This document shows positions 54,695 to 62,473 of a DNA stretch of 64,000 bases, in pieces. The stretch is from Dokdonella_A ginsengisoli (GTDB taxonomy: Bacteria; Pseudomonadota; Gammaproteobacteria; Xanthomonadales; Rhodanobacteraceae), in NCBI RefSeq assembly GCF_042652785.1, contig NZ_JBHSHD010000008.1, positions 248,001 to 312,000 of the forward strand, given 5' to 3'. The notes beneath the pieces were generated by a model. That model was not told the DNA's origin. It did no database searches and was given only the letters and a program-made list of their open reading frames with translations. Each line of letters begins with the position of its first letter. Positions within the stretch are counted from its first letter, which is position 1. Made by a program: the position numbers and the translations under genes.

Positions 54695-56914
54695 TCATCG
54701 AATCTGCAGCGTGCCCGGCAGCGGTGCCTTGGCGTCGTCGAGCAGCTGCAGCTGTCCTGCCGCGTCGCGGACGAACTTCGAATCGGTGAAGATGTTCTTC
54801 AGATGCTGCACGAATCCGCCGTCCGCGCCGTTCGTGCTGCCCATGCGCTGTATCAGGGCGACGGCGAAATCCTGCGGCTTCATGTTGGCGAAGGAGCCGT
54901 TCGCCGGATCGTTGCTCAGCTTGCGCACCTCCGCGTCGTTGGCGAGGTCCTTGGACGTCGCGTAGTCGGCGCCGTCCTTGAGCGCGCGCATGTCGTTTTC
55001 GGTGTAGGTCAGCTCCGCGGTCCTGGGCTGGATTCCCGCCTGGGGCGCCGGCGAAGCCAGCTTCATGAAATGCGAGGAGACCAGCCAGTCGCTCTTGCCG
55101 TCGACGTCGACCTTGTAGGAATAGCGGCGCTCGTCGATCAGCTCGTTCTGGTTCGAGTCGTACTTGCGCGTCATGACCAGCGACACGTTGTCGTCGAACT
55201 GCAACGCCGTCTCGCGCGTCGTCGGCTTGCCCGGCTGAGTGGTGAGGACGTCGCTGCCGGTGCTCCCCGTTCCCTTGACGGAAAAGTCGAACGACGCCAG
55301 CTTTCCGTCGAGCTTCACCTGCGTGGCGACGTCGAGTTTCTGCACCGTCTTCACGTCCGCCACGCCGGCGCCGTTGTCGGTCGGGAATCGTCCGGTCAGC
55401 AGCGCCTCGCGATAGCTCGCCCGCCCTTGCGGATCGGAGAGGTCGAACTCGGCGCTCGTCAGCTTGGCGTCGGAGAACTTGTCGCCGCGGCCGAGCATCG
55501 CGCCGGCCACGCCGAAATCCACGCCGAGCCCGCCGGACGCCGACAGCGCGGCGGTCGGGCCTGCGGTGAGGCGGATCCGGTTCGCGTCGGTCTTCTCGGC
55601 CAGCACGGTGAATCCGTCCTCGGCCGAGCTCTTCGCCTGGGCCTTCACCACGCCGATGCCGGTCTTCACGTCGGTGTTGACGAAGGTCGACGTGCTGAGC
55701 GTGAACTGCGAGCCTTTCGGCATCGAATCCGGATCGAGCGGATTCACCTTCAGCGGCGAGGTGTCCTTGCCCTTGGCCTGCGCGTCGGGAACCCTGGTTT
55801 CCGCCGAAATCTTGAAGCCGGGGGAAATGCTGCCTTCGAGGTTCCAGCGCAGCGGAGTCTTGGCGGCCGCCTTGTCCTCCTTGCCTCCGATCGACACGTT
55901 GCCCTTCAAGGTCGCGCTCGCTTCCGCGCCGAGGAACGAGGTCGTCGTTCCGTCCTTGCTGCTGGTGCCGCCTTCCAGCTTGCCGTTGACGGCGAGCCCG
56001 ACGCCGGCACTGAGCACCTTGCCGGGCGTCTTGACGCCGACGTCGATGCCGACGCCCTTCTCGATCTTGAAGCTGTCGGTGCCGAGCGTCGCGTTCCCGC
56101 TCTGCGAATGCTTCGTCGTCGCCGTCGTGCCCTGCGCATTGGTCGTGGCGGTGGCGCGTTCGCGCTCGACCGAGCCGCCGACCGAATTCGTCGAGAGCGT
56201 GAGGTTGCCCTTGTTCTCGGTGCTTTCGCTCGCGCCCGCGAGGGTTCCTTCAGGCCCCTTGGTTTCCGTGCCGTTCTTCCGGCTGCCGCCGAAACCGAGC
56301 CCGTCCTCGCCGAACCTGACGCTGCCCGACGTCGAGCTCGAACTGCCCGCGCTCGACCCATCCGGTTGCGTGGACGTCGTCTTCCTGTCCGCGGTGACGT
56401 CGACGCCCACGCCCTTGTTGTCGAACCCGGCGCCGAACGTCGTGGTCGACTCGCCGCCGACCTTCGAGCCGTCGGCCGCCTGGAAATCCGTCGGCGCCTT
56501 GAACTGGGCAGCCCCCTTGACCCCGTTCTTGTCGGCGGTCCCGCTCAGCGTGGCCTCCGCGCTGCGCCCTTCCACCGGATCGGCGGCGGGGATCTTCTGC
56601 GTCACCGAGGCGGCGCCGTCCTTGAACGTCATGCTGACGGCGGGGCGGCCGGGCGCGGCAGCGTCGACCGGAGCGGACACACCGTCGCGCCCCGGCTGCG
56701 GCGATCCCGGAATCGCCAGGCGCTGGCCCGGGTAGAGCCCTTCGGGGTTGAGCGCCTGCGGATTGGCCTTGCGCAACTCGTCTTCGTCGACGCCGAGCCG
56801 CTTCGCGACGCTGCCCAGCGTATCGCCGTGTTCGGCGACGAAATCCTGGCCGCTTTCCGGCAGCGGCGGCCGTGCCGCGGTGAGTGAAGTGTTGCCGATT
56901 GCTTGCGAGCCCAT
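54695..56914 (-). CDS. LysM-domain protein of unknown function, Cys-free (739 aa)
   Basis: No whole-length family is recognised. A LysM domain lies at about 25-69 (FVAEHGDTLGSVAKRLGVDE, ELRKANPQALNPEGLYPGQR). The remainder is Gly/Ser/Thr/Lys/Asp-rich with alternating hydrophobic residues (VGIDVGVKTPGKVLSAGVGL, FLGAEASATLKGNVSIGG), suggesting extended beta structure, and a more helical C-terminal 130 residues (NDMRALKDGADYATSKDLAN). I find no Cys at all and no signal peptide. These are traits of exported proteins that use a non-Sec system, such as a type IV/VI effector, but there is no toxin motif. ATG 56914 follows AAGGA at 8 bases. It stands alone between MgtC and the merR-copA operon, with its own terminator. 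Confidence 0.75.
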   Translation of the reverse strand: MGSQAIGNTSLTAARPPLPESGQDFVAEHGDTLGSVAKRLGVDEDELRKANPQALNPEGLYPGQRLAIPGSPQPGRDGVSAPVDAAAPGRPAVSMTFKDGAASVTQKIPAADPVEGRSAEATLSGTADKNGVKGAAQFKAPTDFQAADGSKVGGESTTTFGAGFDNKGVGVDVTADRKTTSTQPDGSSAGSSSSTSGSVRFGEDGLGFGGSRKNGTETKGPEGTLAGASESTENKGNLTLSTNSVGGSVERERATATTNAQGTTATTKHSQSGNATLGTDSFKIEKGVGIDVGVKTPGKVLSAGVGLAVNGKLEGGTSSKDGTTTSFLGAEASATLKGNVSIGGKEDKAAAKTPLRWNLEGSISPGFKISAETRVPDAQAKGKDTSPLKVNPLDPDSMPKGSQFTLSTSTFVNTDVKTGIGVVKAQAKSSAEDGFTVLAEKTDANRIRLTAGPTAALSASGGLGVDFGVAGAMLGRGDKFSDAKLTSAEFDLSDPQGRASYREALLTGRFPTDNGAGVADVKTVQKLDVATQVKLDGKLASFDFSVKGTGSTGSDVLTTQPGKPTTRETALQFDDNVSLVMTRKYDSNQNELIDERRYSYKVDVDGKSDWLVSSHFMKLASPAPQAGIQPRTAELTYTENDMRALKDGADYATSKDLANDAEVRKLSNDPANGSFANMKPQDFAVALIQRMGSTNGADGGFVQHLKNIFTDSKFVRDAAGQLQLLDDAKAPLPGTLQIR

Positions 56915-57125
56915 GGCAAAAATCCTTGCTGGACCCCTTCCCGCCCTGATGCTATCGCGCGGGAAATCGGCGGCACATTGGGAGTTACCCTATGGCCGCC
57001 GACGGCAGGCTCGCCGCGTGTGCCTGCTCTCTCCGCACGAAGGCCGCTGCCGCGGCGGCGAGGTCTCGCCCCGGGAGCCGTCCGTCCGGACTACCATCGG
57101 CGCTTTCCTGCCGACGGGGACGCCG

Positions 57126-57611
57126 ATGAATCTGATCCTGGAGGAACTGGCCGCCGGACTGCCGGACATGCGCCACATCGGCCAGGCGGTCATCCGCATC
57201 GTCGCTGCCATCGCGCTCGGCGCGCTGATCGGCTGGGAGCGCGAGAAGGCGGGCAAACCGGCCGGGCTGCGCACGCACATCCTGGTCTGTCTCGGCACGA
57301 CCGTGTTCGTGGTCGCCTGCATCGGTGCGAACTTCTCCGTCGAGGGCCTTTCGCGCGTGATCCAGGGCATCGTTACCGGCCTGGGCTTCATCGGCGCCGG
57401 CTCGATCCTCAAGCTCAGCGCCGAACGCGACGTGCGCGGCCTGACCACCGCGGCCGGCATCTGGATGACCGCGGCGATCGGCGTCGCGATCGGCCTGGGC
57501 TGCCTGGGCATCGCCCTGCTGGCGACCACCGCGACCTTCATCCTGCTGCGGCTCGGCGTGCTCGGCGACGGCGATTCCGGCCCCGCCCCGCGCGACCGCG
57601 CCGACGGCTGA
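57126..57611 (+). CDS. MgtC/SapB family membrane protein
   Basis: The 161-residue protein contains the four-to-five-span MgtC domain: AIALGALIGWEREKAGKPAG with the conserved Arg/Glu, GLRTHILVCLGTTVFVVA, GIVTGLGFIGAGSIL, and GLTTAAGIWMTAAIGVAIGL. It lacks the cytoplasmic ACT-like tail of Salmonella MgtC. MgtC-type proteins help growth in low Mg2+ and influence the F-type ATP synthase; the actual function is unsettled. ATG 57126 follows GGGGA. No known Mg-sensing leader was recognised in the 211 bases upstream. Confidence 0.9.
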   Translation: MNLILEELAAGLPDMRHIGQAVIRIVAAIALGALIGWEREKAGKPAGLRTHILVCLGTTVFVVACIGANFSVEGLSRVIQGIVTGLGFIGAGSILKLSAERDVRGLTTAAGIWMTAAIGVAIGLGCLGIALLATTATFILLRLGVLGDGDSGPAPRDRADG

Positions 57612-57665
57612 CGCGCCCTCCGGCCGGCGAGGTTGCTCCTGCCCGCCGAGTGCATGAAGCCCTCC

Positions 57666-58160
57666 TCAGCGCTTGGACCGCGAGGACCAGTGCACGTGCA
57701 CGATGCGCCAGCCATCCGCGCCGCGCTGGAGCAGCATCGTCTCGGTGCTCAGCACCGTGGTCGACTTGCCGTCCTTGCGGCCGTGCATCTGGCTTTCGGT
57801 GCCGACCCAGGCGAAGTCGCCCGCGGCCTTCGCCGTGCGCCGCAGGACCTGCACGTGGACCTGCTTGAGAAATTCCGCATCGTGCCCGGCGTGCCCGCCG
57901 AGGTACTCGGCGCGCGAACGCTCGGCGCCGCCGCTCTCGAGGATCAGCACGTCCTCGGCGAGCAGCGAGCCGGCGGTCTCGAGATCGCCGGCCTGCAGCG
58001 CTGCGGAAAACCGCTCGACGACCGCAACCGCGGGCTGCGCCTGCGCGCTGACCGCACTCGCGACGAGCCCGGCGGACTTCGCCTCCTCGTGCGCGGTCGC
58101 CGCGAGCGGCATGGCGAGGGCGGCGGCGAGCGCAGCGGCGAACACTCGGCGTAGTTTCAT
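57666..58160 (-). CDS. Secreted SnoaL/DUF4440-like (NTF2-fold) protein
   Basis: The 164-residue protein has a signal peptide (MPLAATA) ending near residue 23, then an NTF2-like fold with VAVVERFSAALQAGDLETAG, the LAEDVLILESGGAERSRAEY core, and VLSTETMLLQRGADGWRIVH. Such folds serve as enzymes or ligand-binding domains; the function here is unknown. It follows the cytochrome c gene by 22 bases with a strong GAGGAGGAAG site, so it is the last gene of the copper operon. It may be a periplasmic binding partner for metal or oxidised products (inference). Confidence 0.85.
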   Translation of the reverse strand: MKLRRVFAAALAAALAMPLAATAHEEAKSAGLVASAVSAQAQPAVAVVERFSAALQAGDLETAGSLLAEDVLILESGGAERSRAEYLGGHAGHDAEFLKQVHVQVLRRTAKAAGDFAWVGTESQMHGRKDGKSTTVLSTETMLLQRGADGWRIVHVHWSSRSKR

Positions 58161-58182
58161 CGATCTTCCTCCTCGGCGGATG

Positions 58183-58887
58183 TCAGTGCGCATGGCCGAC
58201 GCCGGCCGGCGTCGGTTCGGACGGATGCACGTGCGTCTTGCCGTCGGCGTGCACGTGCGTGGCGCCTTGCGCGGCCGGCGCGGCGACCGGTGCTTCGTCG
58301 TGGGCGTGCGGCGCATCGCCGTGGTGGTCGCCGCCGCCGTCCGCGTGCGAGTGCTCCTCGCTTTCGCCGCCGCCGTGCGAATGGCCTTCGCTGGCGGCGA
58401 CCAGCGCGTCGTAGGCGGCGCGATCGAGCTGGGGAAGCTGTCGCAGGAAGGCGGCCATGTTCCAGATGTGCTCGTCGGCCATGCTGCGGCCCCAGGCCGG
58501 CATGCCGCTGGCCTTGATGCCGTGCTTGACCACCCAGAACGCCTCGGTGACCGGCACGCTCGCGCGCGTCAGGTCCGGCGGCGCCGGATACAGGCCGCGA
58601 CTCAGCTCGGTCGGCGCGGAGCCGGGCTTCAGATGGCAGCCGGCGCACATCGCCTCGTAGTTGCCGGCGCCGCGGCGGATGCGTGCCGGATCGTCCAGGC
58701 CCGGCGGCACCTCGAGGCGGGCCGCGCGCACGGCGATCGAGCGCTCGCGCGCCAGTTCGAGCAGGGCGTACACCGGCCGCGTGTGCGGGGCATCCGCGCC
58801 GACGTCGTAGACGCCGGAATACACCACGCCCGCGCCGCCGGCAGCGACGAGGCCGAGTGCGAGCACTGTCTTCGCTATCGCTTTCAT
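58183..58887 (-). CDS. Periplasmic c-type cytochrome with His-rich tail
   Basis: The 234-residue protein has an N-terminal signal/anchor (VLALGLVAAGGAGVVYSGVY), one heme site CAGCH near residue 81, and the distal Met in SGMPAWGRSMADEHIWNMAA. The last 75 residues are His/Gly/Glu-rich (HSHGGGESEEHSHADGGGDH, HVHADGKTHVHPSEP) and likely bind copper. Such a tail is not usual for a class I cytochrome c and suggests a role in periplasmic copper handling or electron flow with CopA. It lies 10 bases after copB with GAGGAGG overlapping the copB stop. Confidence 0.88.
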   Translation of the reverse strand: MKAIAKTVLALGLVAAGGAGVVYSGVYDVGADAPHTRPVYALLELARERSIAVRAARLEVPPGLDDPARIRRGAGNYEAMCAGCHLKPGSAPTELSRGLYPAPPDLTRASVPVTEAFWVVKHGIKASGMPAWGRSMADEHIWNMAAFLRQLPQLDRAAYDALVAASEGHSHGGGESEEHSHADGGGDHHGDAPHAHDEAPVAAPAAQGATHVHADGKTHVHPSEPTPAGVGHAH

Positions 58888-58897
58888 GGCGTCCTCC

Positions 58898-59956
58898 TCA
58901 GAACCAGGCGCGCAGGCCGACGACCAGGCGCGTCTCGTCGGTCTTCTCCGAGTGCGCGCGGCGGTAGTCGGCGGTGCCGCCGAATGCGCGCTCGTGGACG
59001 ACGCCGACGTACGGCGCGAACCGGCGCGTGATCTCGTAGCGCAGGCGCAGGCCGACCTCGGCGGTGCTCAGGCCCGAACCGACGTGGCGCAGCGGGTCGT
59101 CCCTGCCGAACAGCTCGATCTCGACCAGCGGCTGCAGGACCAGGCGGTTGGTCAGCAGCAGTTCGTACTCGGCCTCCAGGCGCGCCGCGGTCTGGCCGCG
59201 CTCGCCGACGTAGGCGGTCGCCGAGATCTCGAACTTCTGCGGCGCCAGTCCCTGCACGCCGATCGCGGCGAAGGTCTGCGAATCGCCCGGCTTGAAGTCC
59301 TGGCGCACGCCGGCGACGAAATCCCACCACGGCGAGATCGCGCGGCCGTAGAGCAGCTCGAGATCGGCCGATTCGGTCTTGCCGCGCACGCGCTCGCCCT
59401 CGCTGCGCAGCCACAGGCGGTCGAGATCGCCGCCGATCCAGCCGGTCGCCTCCCAGGCCTGGCCGCTGCCCGGATCGGCATCGAACGCTTCCAGGCGGTT
59501 GAACAGGAAATAGGAGTTGACCGGCGAACCGTGCAGTTCGTGGCCGTGCATGCCGGGCGGAAACGCGGCGGCTCGGTCGGCGTCGGTGAGCGGCGGAATC
59601 GGTTCACGCGGTTCGCTGGCGGCGGCCGGCTTGGCGTGGCCCATCGCGGCATGGTCCATGCCGGCGTGGTTGCCGTGATCCATGCTGCCGTGATCGACCG
59701 ACGCCGCCGGTTCGGCTTCCCTGTGCTGGGCGTGTTCGCCGTGTTGTGCGTGGGCGTTTGTCTGCCCGGAACCGGCGGTCGCTTTCGCAGCGTGGTCCAT
59801 CGCCGCGTGATCGTGCGCCGGCTCGGACTTCTTCGGCGCGTGCGCTTGGTGCTGCGAAGGGTCCATCTCCTGCGCGAGCACGCCGCCGCCCGAGCAGGCG
59901 AGCGCGAGCGCAAGAGCGCGAGACAGGCACGGCGGATGAATGCGCATGGCGGTCAT
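58898..59956 (-). CDS. copB: Copper resistance outer membrane protein CopB
   Basis: CopB is an outer membrane barrel implicated in copper sequestration or export. The 352-residue protein has a signal peptide (ALALALACSGGGVLAQ), a His/Met-rich stretch (DHGSMDHGNHAGMDHAAMGH; about 85-110) for copper binding, and the CopB barrel (VNSYFLFNRLEAFD, WEATGWIGGDLDRLWLRSEG, YGRAISPWWDFVAGVRQDF, LVVGLRAWF at the end). The ATG at 59956 overlaps the copA stop (ATGA). It is part of copL-copA-copB, as in Xanthomonas and Stenotrophomonas. Confidence 0.94.
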   Translation of the reverse strand: MTAMRIHPPCLSRALALALACSGGGVLAQEMDPSQHQAHAPKKSEPAHDHAAMDHAAKATAGSGQTNAHAQHGEHAQHREAEPAASVDHGSMDHGNHAGMDHAAMGHAKPAAASEPREPIPPLTDADRAAAFPPGMHGHELHGSPVNSYFLFNRLEAFDADPGSGQAWEATGWIGGDLDRLWLRSEGERVRGKTESADLELLYGRAISPWWDFVAGVRQDFKPGDSQTFAAIGVQGLAPQKFEISATAYVGERGQTAARLEAEYELLLTNRLVLQPLVEIELFGRDDPLRHVGSGLSTAEVGLRLRYEITRRFAPYVGVVHERAFGGTADYRRAHSEKTDETRLVVGLRAWF

Positions 59957-61749
59957 TCCTCCACCCGCACTTCGCGGAACATGCCCGCTTCCATGTGATA
60001 GAGCAGATGGCAGTGGTAGGCCCAGCGGCCGAGCGCGTCGGCGCGCACGCGGTAGCTGCGCTTGCTGCCGGGCGGCATGTCGATGGTGTGCTTGCGCACG
60101 AGGAACTGGCCGTGCTCGTCCTCGAGGTCGCTCCACAGGCCGTGCAGGTGGATCGGGTGCGTCATCATCGTGTCGTTGACCAGGGTGATGCGCAGGCGCT
60201 CGCCGTAGTTGAGCCGCAGCGGTTCGGCGTCGGCGAACTTGATGCCGTTGAACGACCAGGCGAATTTTTCCATGTGGCCGGTCAGGTGCAGTTCGATCGT
60301 GCGGCCGGGCTCGCGTCCGTCCGGGTCCTCGAACAGCGAGCGCAGCGCGGAATAGGTCAGCACCTGGCGTCCGTTGTCGCGCAGGCCGATGCCCGGGTCG
60401 TCGAGCTTGGGCACCGGCGCCATGGTCTGCATGTCGACCAGCGGATTGCCGTTCTCGCTCGCCGGATGCGTCTGCATCGCACCGCCGCCGTGCGCGCCGT
60501 GATCCATGCCGGCCATCGCGCCGCCGCCGTGGTCCATGCCCTGCATCGCGCCCATGTCGTGGCCGGCGTGGCCCATGCCGCCGTGGCCCATGTCGGCCAT
60601 GCTCAGGATCGGGCACGCATCGAGCGCCGGCACCGGCGCGCGCAGGCCTTCGCGCACGGCCAGCGTGCCGCTGACGTAGCCGGTGCGGCCCATGTCCTGC
60701 GCGAAGATCGTGAACGCGTCCTGCCCGGACGGCTCGACGATGACGTCGAAGGTCTCCGCCACCGCGATGCGGAACTCGTCGACGGTGACCGGATGCACGT
60801 TCTGGCCGTCGGCCGCGACCACGGTCATCTTCAGGCCCGGGATGCGCACGTCGAAGTAGGTCATCGCCGAGCCGTTGATGAAGCGCAGCCGCACCTTCTC
60901 GCCGGAGCGGAACAGGCCGGTCCAGTTGCCGAGCGAGGTCGTGCCGTTCATCAGGTAGGTGTAGGTGTTGGCGTTGACGTCGGACAGGTCGGTCGGCGTC
61001 ATGCGCATGTCGCCCCAGGCGCGCCGGTCGGCCAGGGTCGCGCCGAAGCCGTCGCGGCCGACGTCGCGCAGGAAGTCGCCGACCGTGCGCTTGGAGCGGT
61101 TGTCGTAGTCGGACATCTTCTTCAGGCGGCGGAACAGCGCGCCCGGATCGAGATCGGTCCAGTCGGTCAGCAGCACGACGTAGTCGCGTTCGTAGCGGAA
61201 CGGCTCCGGTTCGGCGGCGTCGACGATCAGCGCGCCGTACAGGCCGGCCTGTTCCTGGAAGCCGGAATGGCTGTGGTACCAGTAGGTGCCGCTCTGGCGC
61301 ACGTCGAAGCGGTACTGGAACGTCTCGCCGCGCGCGATGCCGTTGAAGCTCAGGCCCGGCACGCCGTCCATGTTCGCCGGCAGCAGGATGCCGTGCCAGT
61401 GGATCGAGGTGTGGTGGCCGTACACCGAACCGGCCGGCAGCGCGTTGGCGACGCGCAGGTTCACCGTGGTGCCCTCGCGCCAGCGCAGGATCGGCGCCGG
61501 CACCGAGCCGTTGACCGTCGCGGCGTAGCGCGTACGTCCGGTGAAATTGACCGCCGTCTCGCCCACGCGCAGGTCGAACTCGGTGCCGGCGAGCACGTTC
61601 TGTTCACCGGCACCCTTCAGCGCCCAGCTGGTGCGCGGCCGCAGGCCGAGCGCGGCGAACGCGCCGCCGGCGGCCAGGCCCTGCACGAAACGGCGCCGCG
61701 TCAGGAAACGCGACGCATCGGCGTCGCCGCCGAAGAAATCGAAAGACAT
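59953..61749 (-). CDS. copA: Copper resistance multicopper oxidase CopA (PcoA family)
   Basis: This periplasmic oxidase converts Cu(I) to the less toxic Cu(II). The 598-residue protein has a Tat signal (TRRRFVQGLAAGGAFAALG), four copper-site motifs (SIHWHGILLP, YWYHSHSGFQEQAGL, HPIHLHGLWSDL, WAYHCHLLYHMEAGM), and a Met/His-rich region near 390-440 (MGHGGMGHAGHDMGAMQGMD). The ATG follows GGAG by 7 bases. It is coupled to copB by ATGA. It lies 170 bases after copL, with a palindrome in the gap. The name copA is also used for the unrelated ATPase at 51446-54076. Confidence 0.96.
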   Translation of the reverse strand: MSFDFFGGDADASRFLTRRRFVQGLAAGGAFAALGLRPRTSWALKGAGEQNVLAGTEFDLRVGETAVNFTGRTRYAATVNGSVPAPILRWREGTTVNLRVANALPAGSVYGHHTSIHWHGILLPANMDGVPGLSFNGIARGETFQYRFDVRQSGTYWYHSHSGFQEQAGLYGALIVDAAEPEPFRYERDYVVLLTDWTDLDPGALFRRLKKMSDYDNRSKRTVGDFLRDVGRDGFGATLADRRAWGDMRMTPTDLSDVNANTYTYLMNGTTSLGNWTGLFRSGEKVRLRFINGSAMTYFDVRIPGLKMTVVAADGQNVHPVTVDEFRIAVAETFDVIVEPSGQDAFTIFAQDMGRTGYVSGTLAVREGLRAPVPALDACPILSMADMGHGGMGHAGHDMGAMQGMDHGGGAMAGMDHGAHGGGAMQTHPASENGNPLVDMQTMAPVPKLDDPGIGLRDNGRQVLTYSALRSLFEDPDGREPGRTIELHLTGHMEKFAWSFNGIKFADAEPLRLNYGERLRITLVNDTMMTHPIHLHGLWSDLEDEHGQFLVRKHTIDMPPGSKRSYRVRADALGRWAYHCHLLYHMEAGMFREVRVEE

Positions 61750-61775
61750 GAGAAAACTCCGAAAGCCCGTGAACG

Positions 61776-61791
61776 CCCCGCTCGAGCGGGG
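61776..61791. promoter_or_regulatory. Palindrome ccccgctcgagcgggg between copL and copA
   Basis: A perfect 16-base palindrome 26 bases upstream of the copA start. It could fold in the copLA transcript and affect copA translation, or serve as an operator; CopL is reported to control copAB in Xanthomonas. Confidence 0.4.
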
Positions 61792-61919
61792 ATGCGTCGT
61801 ACTGTCGTCGCTGCGCGGAGTGCTCGGAAGTCCGTCACCTCTCCCGCTCGCAGGAGAGCAACAGCGCCAGGTGGCAAGCTGCGGACGCGACGAAACGGCG
61901 CCTCGGGCGCCGTGGACGC

Positions 61920-62345
61920 TCAGGCGATCGGAGGCCGGATCGCAAGGGCCAGCACCGGGGCCGCGTGTCCGGTGGACGGCGGCGGCGCGGGATCGCCGTG
62001 CGGGAACACCGGCGGCAGCTGCACGACGGCGAACAGCGCGCCCGAACCGCTCTGCGCACACGCGCAGCCGCAGGCGGAGGAGTCGCAGCAGTCCGGCGTC
62101 GCGTGGTCGCCGCAGGGCGGCGACGCCGGCATCTTGCCGTGGCCGGCGTGGAGATCCGTCGCTTCCGCACCGGCATCATGCGCGCAATGCTTCGCCAGGG
62201 CCGGCTTCGACGCGGCGGCGTGATGCGCGCCAGCCGCGCCGTCCATCGCGCCGGCCATGCGTGCGGACGCGGCCACGGTGCCGATCCCGTTCAGGACCAG
62301 CACCAGGCTCAGCAGCAGTCGCAGCAGGGCGGCGGAGGCGGACAT
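61920..62345 (-). CDS. copL: CopL-family copper-binding regulatory protein
   Basis: The 141-residue protein starts with a hydrophobic segment (LLRLLLSLVLVLNGIGTVAA), then a His/Cys/Met-rich part: CAHDAGAEATDLHAGHGKMP, CGDHATPDCCDSSACGCACA. A proline-rich tail follows. This matches the Xanthomonas CopL type, reported to be required for copper-inducible copAB expression. It is first in the copper operon copL-copA-copB. No clear ribosome site is seen before ATG 62345. It is divergent from the oligopeptidase gene. Confidence 0.85.
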   Translation of the reverse strand: MSASAALLRLLLSLVLVLNGIGTVAASARMAGAMDGAAGAHHAAASKPALAKHCAHDAGAEATDLHAGHGKMPASPPCGDHATPDCCDSSACGCACAQSGSGALFAVVQLPPVFPHGDPAPPPSTGHAAPVLALAIRPPIA

Positions 62346-62473
62346 GCGGCCAAAGATACCGCATCGACGAGCGCGCCGCGCGCATCGCGCGCACCGCCGG
62401 CAGACCCTGCGCCCCGGCCCGCGCGGACGGTGCCTGCGTTTAGGATAGGCGTCCCTTCCGATCCGGAGCCGTC

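Noticed and set aside
56915..57125. Mg-sensing riboswitch before MgtC
   Set aside because: I could not identify conserved M-box elements; the leader has GC-rich hairpins only.
61750..61919. Extra small gene between copL and copA
   Set aside because: No frame has a ribosome site and protein-like composition; only the palindrome at 61776 stands out.
59746..62223. Long plus-strand frame over copA and copB
   Set aside because: His/Val/Arg-rich composition is the mirror of the copper-binding codons; the minus-strand genes have clear families.
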